The notes under the pieces: model-generated
Seen by the model: only the letters and a program-made list of their open reading frames with translations
Database searches by the model: none
Told to the model about the DNA's origin: nothing
NCBI RefSeq assembly: GCF_014198605.1
Contig: NZ_JACIHU010000017.1
Length of the DNA: 64,000 nucleotides
Strand: one strand, 5' to 3'
Source: Rhizobium etli_C
Lineage (GTDB): Bacteria; Pseudomonadota; Alphaproteobacteria; Rhizobiales; Rhizobiaceae
Shown: in pieces, positions 25,425-33,803 of the stretch
Numbering within the stretch: the stretch's first letter is position 1
Layout: every line of letters begins with the position of its first letter
Made by a program: the position numbers and the translations under genes

Positions 25425-26984
25425 TCAGAAGCCCGCGACCTTGGCGAGCGCCCGCTTCTCGCGGCGGCGCTGGACGGAGGAGGCGATGTTCATCGCTTCC
25501 CGGTATTTCGCCACCGTGCGGCGGGCGAGATCGATACCGCCCTTCTTCAGCATATCGACGATATCGTCATCGGAGAGCACCGCGTCCGGGCTCTCCTGCA
25601 TGATGAGGGCGCGGATCTTGTGACGCACGGCCTCGGCCGAATGGCTGTCGCCGCCTTCGACGGCGCTGATCGACACGGTGAAGAAATATTTAAGCTCGAA
25701 GAGGCCGCGCGGCGTCAGCATGTATTTGTTCGAGGTGACGCGGCTGACGGTGGATTCGTGCATCTTGATCGCCTCGGCGACCGTCTTCAGGTTCAGCGGC
25801 CGCAGGTGGTCGACGCCGTTGAGCAGAAAGGCATCCTGCTGACGGACGATCTCACTTGCGACCTTCATGATGGTTTTCGCCCGCTGGTCCAAGCTGCGCG
25901 TCAGCCAGTTGGCGCTCTGCAGGCACTCGGACAGGAAGGCATGATCCTCGCCGTTCCTGCTCACGCGCGAAAAATAGGACTGGTTGACCAGCACGCGCGG
26001 CAGCGTATCCGGATTCAGCTCGACCAGCCAGCCGCCGTCTGCCGACGGCCTGACGACGACGTCGGGCATGATCGCTTCGGAAACACCCGCCTCGAAACCG
26101 CTGCCGGGTTTCGGATTGAGCTGGCGGATCTCACCGAGCATGTCGAGAAGGTCTTCCTCGTCGACGCCGCAGAGCCGCTTCAGCGTGGCGAAATCGCGCC
26201 GCGCCAGCAGTTCAAGATTGTCGACCAGCGCCTGCATGGCAGGGTCGTAGCGGTCCTTCTGCCTGAGCTGGATCGCCAGGCATTCGGCGAGGCTGCGGGC
26301 GAAAACACCCGGCGGATCAAGCGTCTGGAGGGCGGCAAGCACCTGTTCGACCTGTTCGACGGTCGTGCCGAGCCGCTCGCCGGTCTCGACGAGATCGGTC
26401 TGCAGATAACCGGCATCGTCGAGTTGATCGACGAAATTCTGCGCGATCAGCCGGTCGGTCATGTCGGGCAGGACGAAGGGGATCTGCTGAGCGAGATGAT
26501 CGCGCAGCGACAGCTGGCCGGCGACGAAATCGTCGAGATCGTAATCGGCGCCCTCGGCGCTGCCCGGCATCGACTTCCACTGGCCGACAAGCTCCGGTGC
26601 ATCGAGGCGCTGCGGGCCGCCGTCATCGGGAAAGACATTGGTGTAATTGGCGTCGAGCTCGTCGTTCAGCCGGCCGGTGCTTTCGCTGCCGCCATTGTCG
26701 TACCAGTCGCTGGAGAGCGCCTCGGCGTGATTGTCGGCGCCATCGTCCGAGCGGGCATCTTCCGGCGGCTGGCCAAACTGCTCGTCCTCGCCGGCACCAC
26801 GTTCGTCGCCCGCCTCGCCGTCGTTTGACGGGAATTCGAGCAGCGGGTTCTTTTCCACTTCCTGCGCGATGAACTGGCTGAGCTCGAAATGCGTCATCTG
26901 CAGCAACTGGATGGATTGCATCAGTTGCGGTGTCATCACCAGGGACTGGCTCTGGCGCAGGAAAAGATTGGCGGACAGTGCCAT
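25425..26984 (-). CDS. rpoN: RNA polymerase sigma-54 factor
   Basis: Alternative sigma factor for nitrogen assimilation, fixation and other enhancer-dependent genes. The 519 residues are full length. The Gln/Leu-rich activator region I is at the start (FLRQSQSLVMTPQLMQSIQL), followed by an acidic region II (about 50-120), the core-binding domain, the helix-turn-helix (LKTVAEAIKMHESTVSRVTS) and the RpoN box ARRTVAKYRE (about 487-496), which reads the -24 element. The frame extends to 27047, but homology begins MALSANLF at 26984. lptB lies 205 bases upstream. A reversed -24/-12 sequence lies in that gap. Confidence 0.96.
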   Translation of the reverse strand: MALSANLFLRQSQSLVMTPQLMQSIQLLQMTHFELSQFIAQEVEKNPLLEFPSNDGEAGDERGAGEDEQFGQPPEDARSDDGADNHAEALSSDWYDNGGSESTGRLNDELDANYTNVFPDDGGPQRLDAPELVGQWKSMPGSAEGADYDLDDFVAGQLSLRDHLAQQIPFVLPDMTDRLIAQNFVDQLDDAGYLQTDLVETGERLGTTVEQVEQVLAALQTLDPPGVFARSLAECLAIQLRQKDRYDPAMQALVDNLELLARRDFATLKRLCGVDEEDLLDMLGEIRQLNPKPGSGFEAGVSEAIMPDVVVRPSADGGWLVELNPDTLPRVLVNQSYFSRVSRNGEDHAFLSECLQSANWLTRSLDQRAKTIMKVASEIVRQQDAFLLNGVDHLRPLNLKTVAEAIKMHESTVSRVTSNKYMLTPRGLFELKYFFTVSISAVEGGDSHSAEAVRHKIRALIMQESPDAVLSDDDIVDMLKKGGIDLARRTVAKYREAMNIASSVQRRREKRALAKVAGF

Positions 26985-27057
26985 GACGGACGCGAAACTC
27001 CCCTCAATTCCTCCGGGAAACCGCGTCCAGTTAACGCCTCGGGCCACGGAAATCCAG

Positions 27058-27074
27058 TTGGCCCAAAAATTGCT
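27058..27074 (+). promoter_or_regulatory. Sigma-54-type -24/-12 sequence upstream of rpoN, reverse orientation
   Basis: TTGGCCCAAAAATTGCT has the GG (27060-27061) and GC (27072-27073) pairs exactly 10 bases apart, as in TGGCAC-N5-TTGC. It faces away from rpoN, 74-90 bases upstream of the rpoN start. No gene begins downstream on the plus strand. Confidence 0.45.
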
Positions 27075-27189
27075 TTTTTATCTCATTTGGTCAAGCGGAA
27101 CTAAGCGGCAAGGTGAATTTCCGCGCCGGCGAGAGCGTGACGGATGCCGATTTCAGGCGAATTTGCCCGAAAATCAGCCTGATCCGGCG

Positions 27190-27990
27190 TCAGAGGCTGA
27201 ATTTGTCGCCGAGATAGAGCCGGCGCACTTCCGGATTGTTGACGATATCGTTCGCCCGGCCATGGGTCAGCACTTCGCCGGCATGAATGATATAGGCGCG
27301 GTCGATGAGACCGAGCGTCTCGCGCACATTGTGGTCGGTGATGAGAACACCGATGCCGCGCGCCGTCAGGTGATGGACGAGGTTCTGAATGTCGGCGACC
27401 GAGATCGGGTCGACACCGGCAAAGGGCTCGTCGAGCAGCATGAAGGTCGGGTCGGTCGCCAGCGCGCGGGCGATTTCGAGTCGGCGACGCTCGCCGCCGG
27501 AAAGAGCGACGGCAGCACTCTTTCTGAGCTTCTGGATATGAAATTCCTCCAGCAGCTCGTTCAGCTTCTGCTCGCGCTCGGCCTTGTCCTTGACGTGCAC
27601 TTCGAGGACGGCGCGGATGTTTTCTTCCACCGTCAGCCCACGAAAGATCGAGGCTTCCTGCGGCAGGTAACCGACGCCGAGGCGCGAGCGGCGGTACATC
27701 GGCATGGTCGTGACGTCATTGCCGTCGATTTCGATCGTGCCTTCATCCACCGGCACAAGGCCGGTGATCATGTAGAAACAGGTGGTCTTGCCCGCACCGT
27801 TCGGACCAAGCAGGCCGACGGCCTCGCCGCGGCGCACCACCAGCGAAACGCCGTTGACGACGCGACGTGTCGCATAGGTCTTCGTCAGACCACGGGCGAT
27901 CAGCGTTCCCTGATAGCGACTCTTGTCGGCGGCACCCGCAGCTTGTGGCTCGGGCTGGCCGAACATGGTGGATAGCGATGATAATTTCAC
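27190..27990 (-). CDS. lptB: LPS export ABC transporter ATP-binding protein
   Basis: Cytosolic ATPase that powers LPS extraction from the inner membrane with LptFG. About 266 residues. Walker A is GLLGPNGAGKTTCF, the Q-loop is GYLPQEASIF, the signature is LSGGERRRLEIARALA, Walker B is TFMLLDEPFAGVDP, and the switch His is in VLITDHNVRETL. The start is uncertain: GTG at 27990 (VKLSSLSTMF) lies 13 bases after lptA, and ATG at 27966 is also possible. An N-terminal extension of about 30 residues precedes the ABC core. lptA and lptC lie directly upstream. Confidence 0.95.
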   Translation of the reverse strand: MKLSSLSTMFGQPEPQAAGAADKSRYQGTLIARGLTKTYATRRVVNGVSLVVRRGEAVGLLGPNGAGKTTCFYMITGLVPVDEGTIEIDGNDVTTMPMYRRSRLGVGYLPQEASIFRGLTVEENIRAVLEVHVKDKAEREQKLNELLEEFHIQKLRKSAAVALSGGERRRLEIARALATDPTFMLLDEPFAGVDPISVADIQNLVHHLTARGIGVLITDHNVRETLGLIDRAYIIHAGEVLTHGRANDIVNNPEVRRLYLGDKFSL

Positions 27991-28003
27991 GTGGGAGGCC
28001 GGT

Positions 28004-28636
28004 TCAGTTCTGCTTCTGCGAGTTCGGCTGCGATTTCGGATCGAGCTGAATCTGGACACGCCCGCCGCAGCTTTCAAGCTCCGCCCGGCCGGTTTGCATA
28101 TGAACGGTCAGCTTACAGCCGGTGAAGACGTTCGGCCCATCCGATAGAATAACCTTGTTTCCCTGGTCCGCCGTGAGGATGAACGTCTGCGCGGCCATGT
28201 CAAAACTGCCGTCATCGGCCGTCGCCGTCTGCGTGCCCGAGACCAGGTAGACCTTGTCCGTCACCAGGATCTTGTCGATATCGGCGCTTCCCGATGCCAG
28301 CGAGGCCGACTGCTCCGGTTTGGCTTCGGGTTGCGCCGCCGCTCCGGCGCCAGGCTTTGCCGCCTTGTCTTTGTAATAGACGGTCATCTTTCCAGACTGC
28401 AGCGTTGTTGTGCCCTGGACGACCTTGACATTGCCGGTGAACAGCGCGGTGTGCTCCTGGTCGTGGATCTCCAGCTTATCGCTTTCGATCTGGATCGGCT
28501 GGTCGTTGGAAAGCTTCATGCCCGACATGGTCGTCGACTGTGCGCCCGCGCCCGCGGCCGTCAGAATAAGGGCAAATGCGCCGGCAATGAATGCTACGCC
28601 AGTCTTGCAAGCTGAAATGCGACAATCTTTTGTCAT
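28004..28636 (-). CDS. lptA: LPS transport periplasmic protein LptA (OstA)
   Basis: Periplasmic bridge protein for LPS. The 210 residues begin with a signal peptide (about 1-32, GVAFIAGAFALILTAAGAGA). The beta-jellyroll core (about 45-185) has IQIESDKLEIHDQEHTALFT and GNVKVVQGTTTLQSGKMTVY. A low-complexity Pro/Ala/Glu-rich insert lies at about 92-112. It starts 14 bases after lptC and ends 13 bases before lptB, consistent with one transcript. Confidence 0.9.
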   Translation of the reverse strand: MTKDCRISACKTGVAFIAGAFALILTAAGAGAQSTTMSGMKLSNDQPIQIESDKLEIHDQEHTALFTGNVKVVQGTTTLQSGKMTVYYKDKAAKPGAGAAAQPEAKPEQSASLASGSADIDKILVTDKVYLVSGTQTATADDGSFDMAAQTFILTADQGNKVILSDGPNVFTGCKLTVHMQTGRAELESCGGRVQIQLDPKSQPNSQKQN

Positions 28637-28650
28637 GGTGACCCGGCTGG

Positions 28651-29316
28651 TTAAGTGCCCTGTTTATGAATGGTGGATGGATCGACATTCATGCGAACAT
28701 TCCCCTCGAATGTGATCACCCGCCCCTTATCTGTTATCTCAAGCGTCTTCGCAACAATGGAAGCATTGTCCTTGGTGATGGTGACGGGGTCGTCGCTGCG
28801 CATGTTGCCGCCCTTGATGTCGAGCCGGGCGGACTGGAATTTTGCGTTGAGGCCACTGCTCAGCACCAGCGTGAAGGGAGCCGTCATATGCAGATTGTCG
28901 GTGGCGCGGTTGTAATCGGCGGTCGAGGCGACGACGCGGGCGATCAGGCCGTCATTCATCGGCACGGCCGCCTTGATGGTCTCTAGCGTGATGAGATCGG
29001 GATTGCGGATATCCTGCAACGCCCGTTCGGCAAGCATCGAATAGTTGATGCCGTCGGAATTGCGGCCCGCGATCGCCGGCTTTTCCATCACGACCTTGCC
29101 GTTCTCGATCTTGGCACCTTCGAACTTGACGTTTTCGGGCAGGTAGATGCTGACCAGCGCCACCGCCGCGAGGCCCGCGGCGACGATGAGGGCGGCCACC
29201 GGCAGCAGGATCTTCAGCCGCCGAACGCGGGCGGAATGGAACAACGCATCGCCATAGGCGCTCCTGCCGGAGCCCACATAAGCGGCATTTCCGTTGTTCT
29301 TCAGGGTATCGAGCAT
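28651..29316 (-). CDS. lptC: LPS export protein LptC
   Basis: Single-span inner-membrane protein that passes LPS from LptBFG to LptA. 221 residues: a short cytosolic N-terminus, one helix (about 36-60, ILLPVAALIVAAGLAAVALV), then a periplasmic jellyroll with NVKFEGAKIENGKVVMEKPA and AKTLEITDKGRVITFEGNVR. The ATG at 29316 (MLDTLKNNG) follows GGAACGAG. An in-frame ATG at 29328 is possible. The frame stays open far upstream over sppA, but that is antisense reading. It is the first gene of the lpt-rpoN series. Confidence 0.88.
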   Translation of the reverse strand: MLDTLKNNGNAAYVGSGRSAYGDALFHSARVRRLKILLPVAALIVAAGLAAVALVSIYLPENVKFEGAKIENGKVVMEKPAIAGRNSDGINYSMLAERALQDIRNPDLITLETIKAAVPMNDGLIARVVASTADYNRATDNLHMTAPFTLVLSSGLNAKFQSARLDIKGGNMRSDDPVTITKDNASIVAKTLEITDKGRVITFEGNVRMNVDPSTIHKQGT

Positions 29317-29538
29317 GTCTCGTTCCATCTGCGGTGATTGCCGCGCCTTATAACAAAGCCGGCCGCCAATCACAGTTCGTTTCGCATTATTACATTGGCT
29401 TGCCAATATGGAATTTTTTCTGCAACAAGCAACAAAACGGAAAAACATCAAAAAGTGGCATTCGTACGCGCCGCTGCCACCTATTTCACCGGATCGATCG
29501 GCGCCGTGCCGACGCCGGGCCAGCGCTGGAGGTATCTC

Positions 29539-30489
29539 ATGGACAGTTCGATCATTGCCGATCGCCGGCGGCTGCGCCGCAAGCTCGGCTTCTGGCGCAT
29601 CGTCGCGGTAGCCCTCGTCGTGGCGCTTGGTCTGGCCTTCTACGGCTTCGCCTTCGGCGGTGCCGGAACCGAGCGCCCGCATATTGCCCATGTGACGATA
29701 TCCGGGCTGATCGTCGACGACGACGAGCTCCTGGAGCGGCTGAAGAAGGTCGAGACCAGCGATCAGGTGAAGGCAGCGGTGATTTCGATCTCTTCGCCCG
29801 GCGGTACGACCTATGGCGGCGAAAAAATCTTCAAGGCGATCCGTGCCATATCGGCCAAGAAGCCCGTCGTCTCGGACGTGCGCACGCTTGCCGCCTCGGC
29901 AGGCTACATGGTCGCCACTGCCGGCGATACGATCATTGCCGGCGACAGCTCGATCACGGGCTCGATCGGCGTCATCTTTCAGTATCCGCAGATCCAGCCG
30001 CTGCTCGACAAGATCGGCGTTTCGCTGCAGGAGATCAAATCCTCGCCGCTGAAGGCCGAGCCCTCGCCCTTCCACGAGGCGAGCGAGGAGGCCAAGGCGA
30101 TGATCCGCAATATGGTGCTCGACAGCTACAACTGGTTCGTCGACCTCGTCGCCGACCGGCGCAAGCTTCCGCGCGAGGAGGTGCTGAAGCTCGCCGACGG
30201 CACGATCTATACCGGCCGGCAAGCGCTCCAGGCGAAACTCGTCGATACGATCGGCGGCGAGCCCGAAATCCGTGCCTATCTTAAATCGCGCGGGGTCGAC
30301 GCCGATCTGCCGTTGGTGGACTGGGACAAGAAGAGCAACACGCCGTTTCTGCTCGCTGGGGCTGTTTCGCGGCTGATTACGATCCTCGGTTATGATGATC
30401 TCGTCAAAGGCCAAGATATCAATGGAATCCTGCCCCCAAAGTTGCTTCTTGACGGGCTGCTTTCAGTTTGGCAGGTTGGCCGCGATTGA
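29539..30489 (+). CDS. sppA: Signal peptide peptidase SppA, S49 family
   Basis: Membrane serine protease that degrades cleaved signal peptides. 316 residues: one N-terminal helix (about 18-40), then the S49 domain. The nucleophile Ser is in RTLAASAGYMVATAGD and the general-base Lys is in SSPLKAEPSPF. SSPGGTTYGGEKIFKAI and SSITGSIGVIFQYP complete the family pattern. The short form (about half of E. coli SppA) is usual in alphaproteobacteria. GGAGG lies upstream of the ATG at 29539. ihfB follows 29 bases later. Confidence 0.93.
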   Translation: MDSSIIADRRRLRRKLGFWRIVAVALVVALGLAFYGFAFGGAGTERPHIAHVTISGLIVDDDELLERLKKVETSDQVKAAVISISSPGGTTYGGEKIFKAIRAISAKKPVVSDVRTLAASAGYMVATAGDTIIAGDSSITGSIGVIFQYPQIQPLLDKIGVSLQEIKSSPLKAEPSPFHEASEEAKAMIRNMVLDSYNWFVDLVADRRKLPREEVLKLADGTIYTGRQALQAKLVDTIGGEPEIRAYLKSRGVDADLPLVDWDKKSNTPFLLAGAVSRLITILGYDDLVKGQDINGILPPKLLLDGLLSVWQVGRD

Positions 30490-30518
30490 TAAGAAATCAA
30501 TAATTTAAGGGGGCGACT

Positions 30519-30818
30519 GTGATCAAGTCCGAATTGGTGCAGATTGTTGCGGCACGCAACCCGCATCTCTATCATCGCGACGTCGAAAATATCGTCAATG
30601 CGGTTCTCGACGAGATCACCGATGCACTGGCTGCGGGCAACCGCGTCGAATTGCGCGGCTTCGGCGCGTTTTCGGTCAAGAACCGCCCTTCCCGCTCCGG
30701 CCGCAACCCGCGCACAGGCGATACCGTCTTCGTCGAGGAGAAGTGGGTTCCCTTCTTCAAGACCGGCAAGGAACTGCGCGAGCGGCTCAATCCCGGCCAG
30801 GCCGACGAAGAGGATTGA
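30519..30818 (+). CDS. ihfB: Integration host factor beta subunit
   Basis: A 99-residue DNA-bending protein that works as a heterodimer with IhfA, for example at sigma-54 promoters. The DNABII signature is GFGAFSVKNRPSRSGRNPRT, with the arm proline in RNPRTGD. It begins with GTG at 30519 after TAAGGGGG. An acidic tail (QADEED) follows the core. sppA upstream and the lapA-like gene downstream are on the same strand. Confidence 0.95.
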   Translation: MIKSELVQIVAARNPHLYHRDVENIVNAVLDEITDALAAGNRVELRGFGAFSVKNRPSRSGRNPRTGDTVFVEEKWVPFFKTGKELRERLNPGQADEED

Positions 30819-30882
30819 GCGGCGCAACCGGCCTGCGGCGAAACCGCACTTGAACTTGAACTCGGTTTTCCTATTCTGCTAG

Positions 30883-30924
30883 CGCATCGGCCCGAAAATC
30901 GGACTCGATTTTCGGGCCGATGCG
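30883..30924. repeat. Long hairpin repeat after ihfB
   Basis: CGCATCGGCCCGAAAATCG (30883-30901) and its exact complement (30906-30924) form a 19-bp stem with a 4-base loop. It is a common rhizobial intergenic palindrome. It could end ihfB transcription or stabilise its 3' end. Confidence 0.75.
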
Positions 30925-30979
30925 TAGATACAACGCGCCATTCGAAGAGAGCGGCGCCGTCCGACGCATGGAGACCCCA

Positions 30980-31312
30980 ATGGCCAAGAAGATCGTCAAC
31001 CTCTTGATTCTGCTGCCGCTCGGCGTCATTCTCATCGTCTTCTGCGTTGCCAACCGGCAGAGCGTCACCCTCGCCTTCAATCCGTTCCGGCCTGACGATC
31101 AGGTGCTTGCGGTCTCCGCGCCCTTCTTCGTCTTCCTGGTCATCGCGCTGATTTCAGGCATGCTGATCGGCTCGGCCGCCACCTGGTTCAGCCAGGGCAA
31201 ACACCGCAGGCGGGCACGCACCGAGGCCAGGGAAGCCATTCGCTGGCAGGGTGAGGCCGACCGCCACAGGACGCGCGCCGAGGATATCGCCGGCCAGCTG
31301 CCGTCGCGGTAA
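30980..31312 (+). CDS. LapA-domain (DUF1049) membrane protein
   Basis: A 110-residue inner-membrane protein with two helices (about 5-25, LLILLPLGVILIVFCVANRQ; about 45-70, FFVFLVIALISGMLIGSAAT) and a basic, charged C-terminal tail. In E. coli the LapA-LapB pair controls LPS synthesis through LpxC turnover. A link with the nearby lpt genes is attractive but inferred, and lapB is not seen here. The ATG at 30980 follows GGAGA. An in-frame ATG lies 12 bases earlier. Confidence 0.78.
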   Translation: MAKKIVNLLILLPLGVILIVFCVANRQSVTLAFNPFRPDDQVLAVSAPFFVFLVIALISGMLIGSAATWFSQGKHRRRARTEAREAIRWQGEADRHRTRAEDIAGQLPSR

Positions 31313-31328
31313 GAGCGTTGCCGGTGCG

Positions 31329-31763
31329 TCAAACCGGAGAGAAGCTCAGCTCCTCATAGTCGCCTTCCGGCGACGCGCCGTTGCCGGTCACTGCGAAACC
31401 ATGGGAAAGGTAGAAGGCCTTCGCCCGCCGGTTGTTCACCAGGCATTTCAGCCGGTATTTATGTTGCGGCCAGTCCGGCAGCGCCTGCAGCAGCGCCGTG
31501 CCGGCGCCAAGGCTCTGGAATTCCGGTCTGATGTAAAGCATGTGAATGAAATCGTCCTCCGGCCAGAGCGACAGGAAGCCAGCAAGCGCGCCATCGGCAT
31601 GCTCGCAGACGAGGATCGTCTCGCCATTGGTATGGGCGGCAAAATCCTCGTGATGGAATTTGCCGGGATCTACCCAGATGAATGTCTGGCGGCGCACGGA
31701 AAGATAGATTTCCGCAAGCATGTCCTGGTCTTCCGCCCGCGGCGGCCTGATGGTCCATGTCAT
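31329..31763 (-). CDS. GNAT family N-acetyltransferase
   Basis: A 144-residue GNAT enzyme. Acetyl-CoA binding is at IRPEFQSLGAGTALLQALP (motif A, Q/RxxGxG/A type), and the C-terminal motif B is NNRRAKAFYLSHGFAVTGNG. The substrate is unknown. It lies between the lapA-like gene (convergent) and the CoxG-like gene (same strand, 59 bases apart). Confidence 0.82.
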   Translation of the reverse strand: MTWTIRPPRAEDQDMLAEIYLSVRRQTFIWVDPGKFHHEDFAAHTNGETILVCEHADGALAGFLSLWPEDDFIHMLYIRPEFQSLGAGTALLQALPDWPQHKYRLKCLVNNRRAKAFYLSHGFAVTGNGASPEGDYEELSFSPV

Positions 31764-31822
31764 GATGAGGGCTTAAACCAAGCTCCTGCCCGCGCCAAGT
31801 CCACAGCCAACACCTCCGGCGC

Positions 31823-32278
31823 TCAATCGGCGGTCATTTTTGCGACGACGGCAGCGTTGAAATCCGAAAAGAAGCCTTCGGCCAGCCTCTGCGAGGTCGA
31901 ATCGAGCAGGCGGGCGCCGAGCTGGGCGAGCTTGCCGCCGAGTTCGGCCCTCGCCCGGTAATGCAGGATCGTCTCGCCACCCCGCTCTTCGAGCACGACA
32001 TCGGCGGCTCCCCTGGCAAAACCGGCAAGGCCGCCCTTGCCTTCGGCCGACAGCGTATAGCTTCTCGGCGCATCGACATTGGCAAGCGTCAGCAGCCCAT
32101 GAAAGGTGGCCGACAGCAGGCTGAACTTGACCCTGATCGTCGCCTCGAAGGTGTCGGGCGACAGCCGCTCGATGCTCTGGCAGCCGGGAATGCAGCCGCG
32201 CATGATGTCCGGATCGTTGAGCGCCGCCCAGACCATGTCCCGCGGCGCCGCGATGCGTTCTTCGCCGGTGAAATCCAT
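31823..32278 (-). CDS. CoxG-like SRPBCC (carbon monoxide dehydrogenase subunit G) family protein
   Basis: A 151-residue START-like fold protein. MDFTGEERIAAPRDMVWAAL and DPDIMRGCIPGCQSIERLSP are the family signature. CoxG proteins anchor or mature molybdenum CO dehydrogenase, but many homologues lie away from cox genes, as here, and may bind small hydrophobic ligands. No cox structural gene is in the window, so the function is unassigned. The gap 32279-32705 upstream contains a repeat. Confidence 0.8.
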   Translation of the reverse strand: MDFTGEERIAAPRDMVWAALNDPDIMRGCIPGCQSIERLSPDTFEATIRVKFSLLSATFHGLLTLANVDAPRSYTLSAEGKGGLAGFARGAADVVLEERGGETILHYRARAELGGKLAQLGARLLDSTSQRLAEGFFSDFNAAVVAKMTAD

Positions 32279-32402
32279 TCGATAGCCCCATCTCCGATTC
32301 GCTCACCTTATCCCAACGGCAAAGCGCTTTGCCAAGGCGGAGGAATGTTTATCTGCGGGCTGGCGCCGCAGGGAGAAATTGACCGTACGGCATGCTCCAA
32401 CA

Positions 32403-32548
32403 TCCCTCATCCTGAGGCGCGCAGCCCATAGGGCGGAGCCTCGAAGGACACGCCGCAAAGCTTGCTCCTTGCATTCATCCAAGGTCAGCGCACCCGCCTC
32501 GTCCTTCGAGGCCCCTGCGGGGTACCTCAGGATGAGGCTCTCTCTTGA
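32403..32548. repeat. Intergenic palindromic repeat, copy B
   Basis: TCCCTCATCCTGAGG at the left and CTCAGGATGAGGCTCTC at the right, with inner GCCTCGAAGGACA and GTCCTTCGAGGC. It is the inverse-orientation counterpart of 4147-4275. The terminal and inner segments pair with each other, so the RNA could form a cruciform-like double hairpin. Confidence 0.75.
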
Positions 32549-32705
32549 GCCGCGGCCCGTGTCCGCTGCGCTTCTATGCCTTCATGCTAGCCTCCGACGA
32601 CTTGAAGTAGACGCCCCCGCCGGCGCGCAGTTGATCCGGCACGCTTTTCTGGGCTACTGCATAATTCAAAGGGCGCTGTGCCCGATAGAGACGCGGAAGA
32701 GCACG

Positions 32706-33803
32706 TTGAAACAGAAAGTACGCCGGCCGGGCCAGAAGAAAACGTCAGGTCCCTCCGGTGAAAGCCGCAGGGACGATCGGGCCGGCCGGCCGGCGAAGCC
32801 GGTTGCGCAGTCTGTGGCGGCCCGCGAGGCGGCGCGACAGAGCGCAATGCCGGTCGCAGCCGCGCGTCCGCTGACGACGCGCAGCGGCGAGCGGCCGGCG
32901 GAACGCGTGCCTGTCATTCTCGAGTCGCTCGGCGCCGGCGATTTCCACCTGATCGACAGCGGCGACGGCCAAAAGCTGGAGCAATACGGCCCCTGTCGCA
33001 TCATCCGTCCGGAGGCCCAGGCGCTGTGGCGGCCTTCGCTGGCGCCACAAATCTGGGAAAAGGTCGACGCCGTCTTCACCGGCGATACCGATGAAGAAGG
33101 CACCGGCCGCTGGCGCTTCCCGAAGGCCGCACTCGGCGAGACCTGGCCGCTCAATCTGCTCGGCGTCGATTTCCTCGGCCGCTTCACCTCCTTCCGCCAT
33201 GTCGGCGTCTTCCCCGAGCAGATCGTCCACTGGAGCTGGATGAAGGATCAGGTCGAAAGGGCCGGCCGGCCGCTGAAAGTCTTGAACCTCTTCGGTTATA
33301 CCGGCGTCGCCTCGCTGGTCGCCGCAGCAGCCGGCGCCGAGGTCACCCATGTCGACGCGTCGAAGAAGGCGATCGGCTGGGCGCGCGAAAACCAGGCGCT
33401 CGGACGCATGGAAAAGCTGCCGATCCGCTGGATCTGCGAGGATGCGATGAAATTCATCCTGCGCGAGGAGCGCCGCGGCAGCCAGTACGACATCATCCTT
33501 ACCGACCCGCCGAAATTCGGCCGCGGCCCGAACGGTGAAGTCTGGCATCTCTTCGAGCATCTGCCGCTGATGCTCGATGTCTGCCGCGAGATCCTGTCGC
33601 CGCAGGCGGCCGGCCTGGTGCTGACGGCCTATTCGATCCGTGCCAGCTTCTATTCGATCCACGAGCTGATGCGCGAGACGATGCGGGGTGCCGGCGGCGC
33701 GGTCGAATCCGGCGAACTGGTGATCCGCGAGGCGGGCCTCGACGGCAGAACGCCGGGCCGCGCCCTTTCCACCTCCCTCTTTTCCCGCTGGGTGCCGAAA
33801 TGA
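32706..33803 (+). CDS. Class I SAM-dependent methyltransferase (RlmI-like)
   Basis: Probably an RNA methyltransferase, 365 residues from the proposed start. The SAM-binding motif is LNLFGYTGVASLVAAAAGAE (about 197-216), with VTHVDASKKAIGWARENQAL next and the active-site LTDPPKFGRGPNGE (about 268-281). The N-terminal 70 residues are Lys/Arg/Ala-rich and poorly conserved. No ATG fits well: TTG at 32706 has GGAAGAG upstream, while ATG at 32847 lacks a ribosome site. The frame also runs back through the repeat. It overlaps the next methyltransferase gene by 4 bases. Confidence 0.82.
   Translation: MKQKVRRPGQKKTSGPSGESRRDDRAGRPAKPVAQSVAAREAARQSAMPVAAARPLTTRSGERPAERVPVILESLGAGDFHLIDSGDGQKLEQYGPCRIIRPEAQALWRPSLAPQIWEKVDAVFTGDTDEEGTGRWRFPKAALGETWPLNLLGVDFLGRFTSFRHVGVFPEQIVHWSWMKDQVERAGRPLKVLNLFGYTGVASLVAAAAGAEVTHVDASKKAIGWARENQALGRMEKLPIRWICEDAMKFILREERRGSQYDIILTDPPKFGRGPNGEVWHLFEHLPLMLDVCREILSPQAAGLVLTAYSIRASFYSIHELMRETMRGAGGAVESGELVIREAGLDGRTPGRALSTSLFSRWVPK

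Noticed and set aside
25368..26828. 486-residue plus-strand frame opposite rpoN
   Set aside because: It is an antisense shadow of rpoN with no recognisable domain.
29317..30414. Open frame upstream of lptC on the minus strand that would add about 365 residues
   Set aside because: It reads antisense through sppA. LptC homology, its membrane helix and the ribosome site all place the start at 29316.
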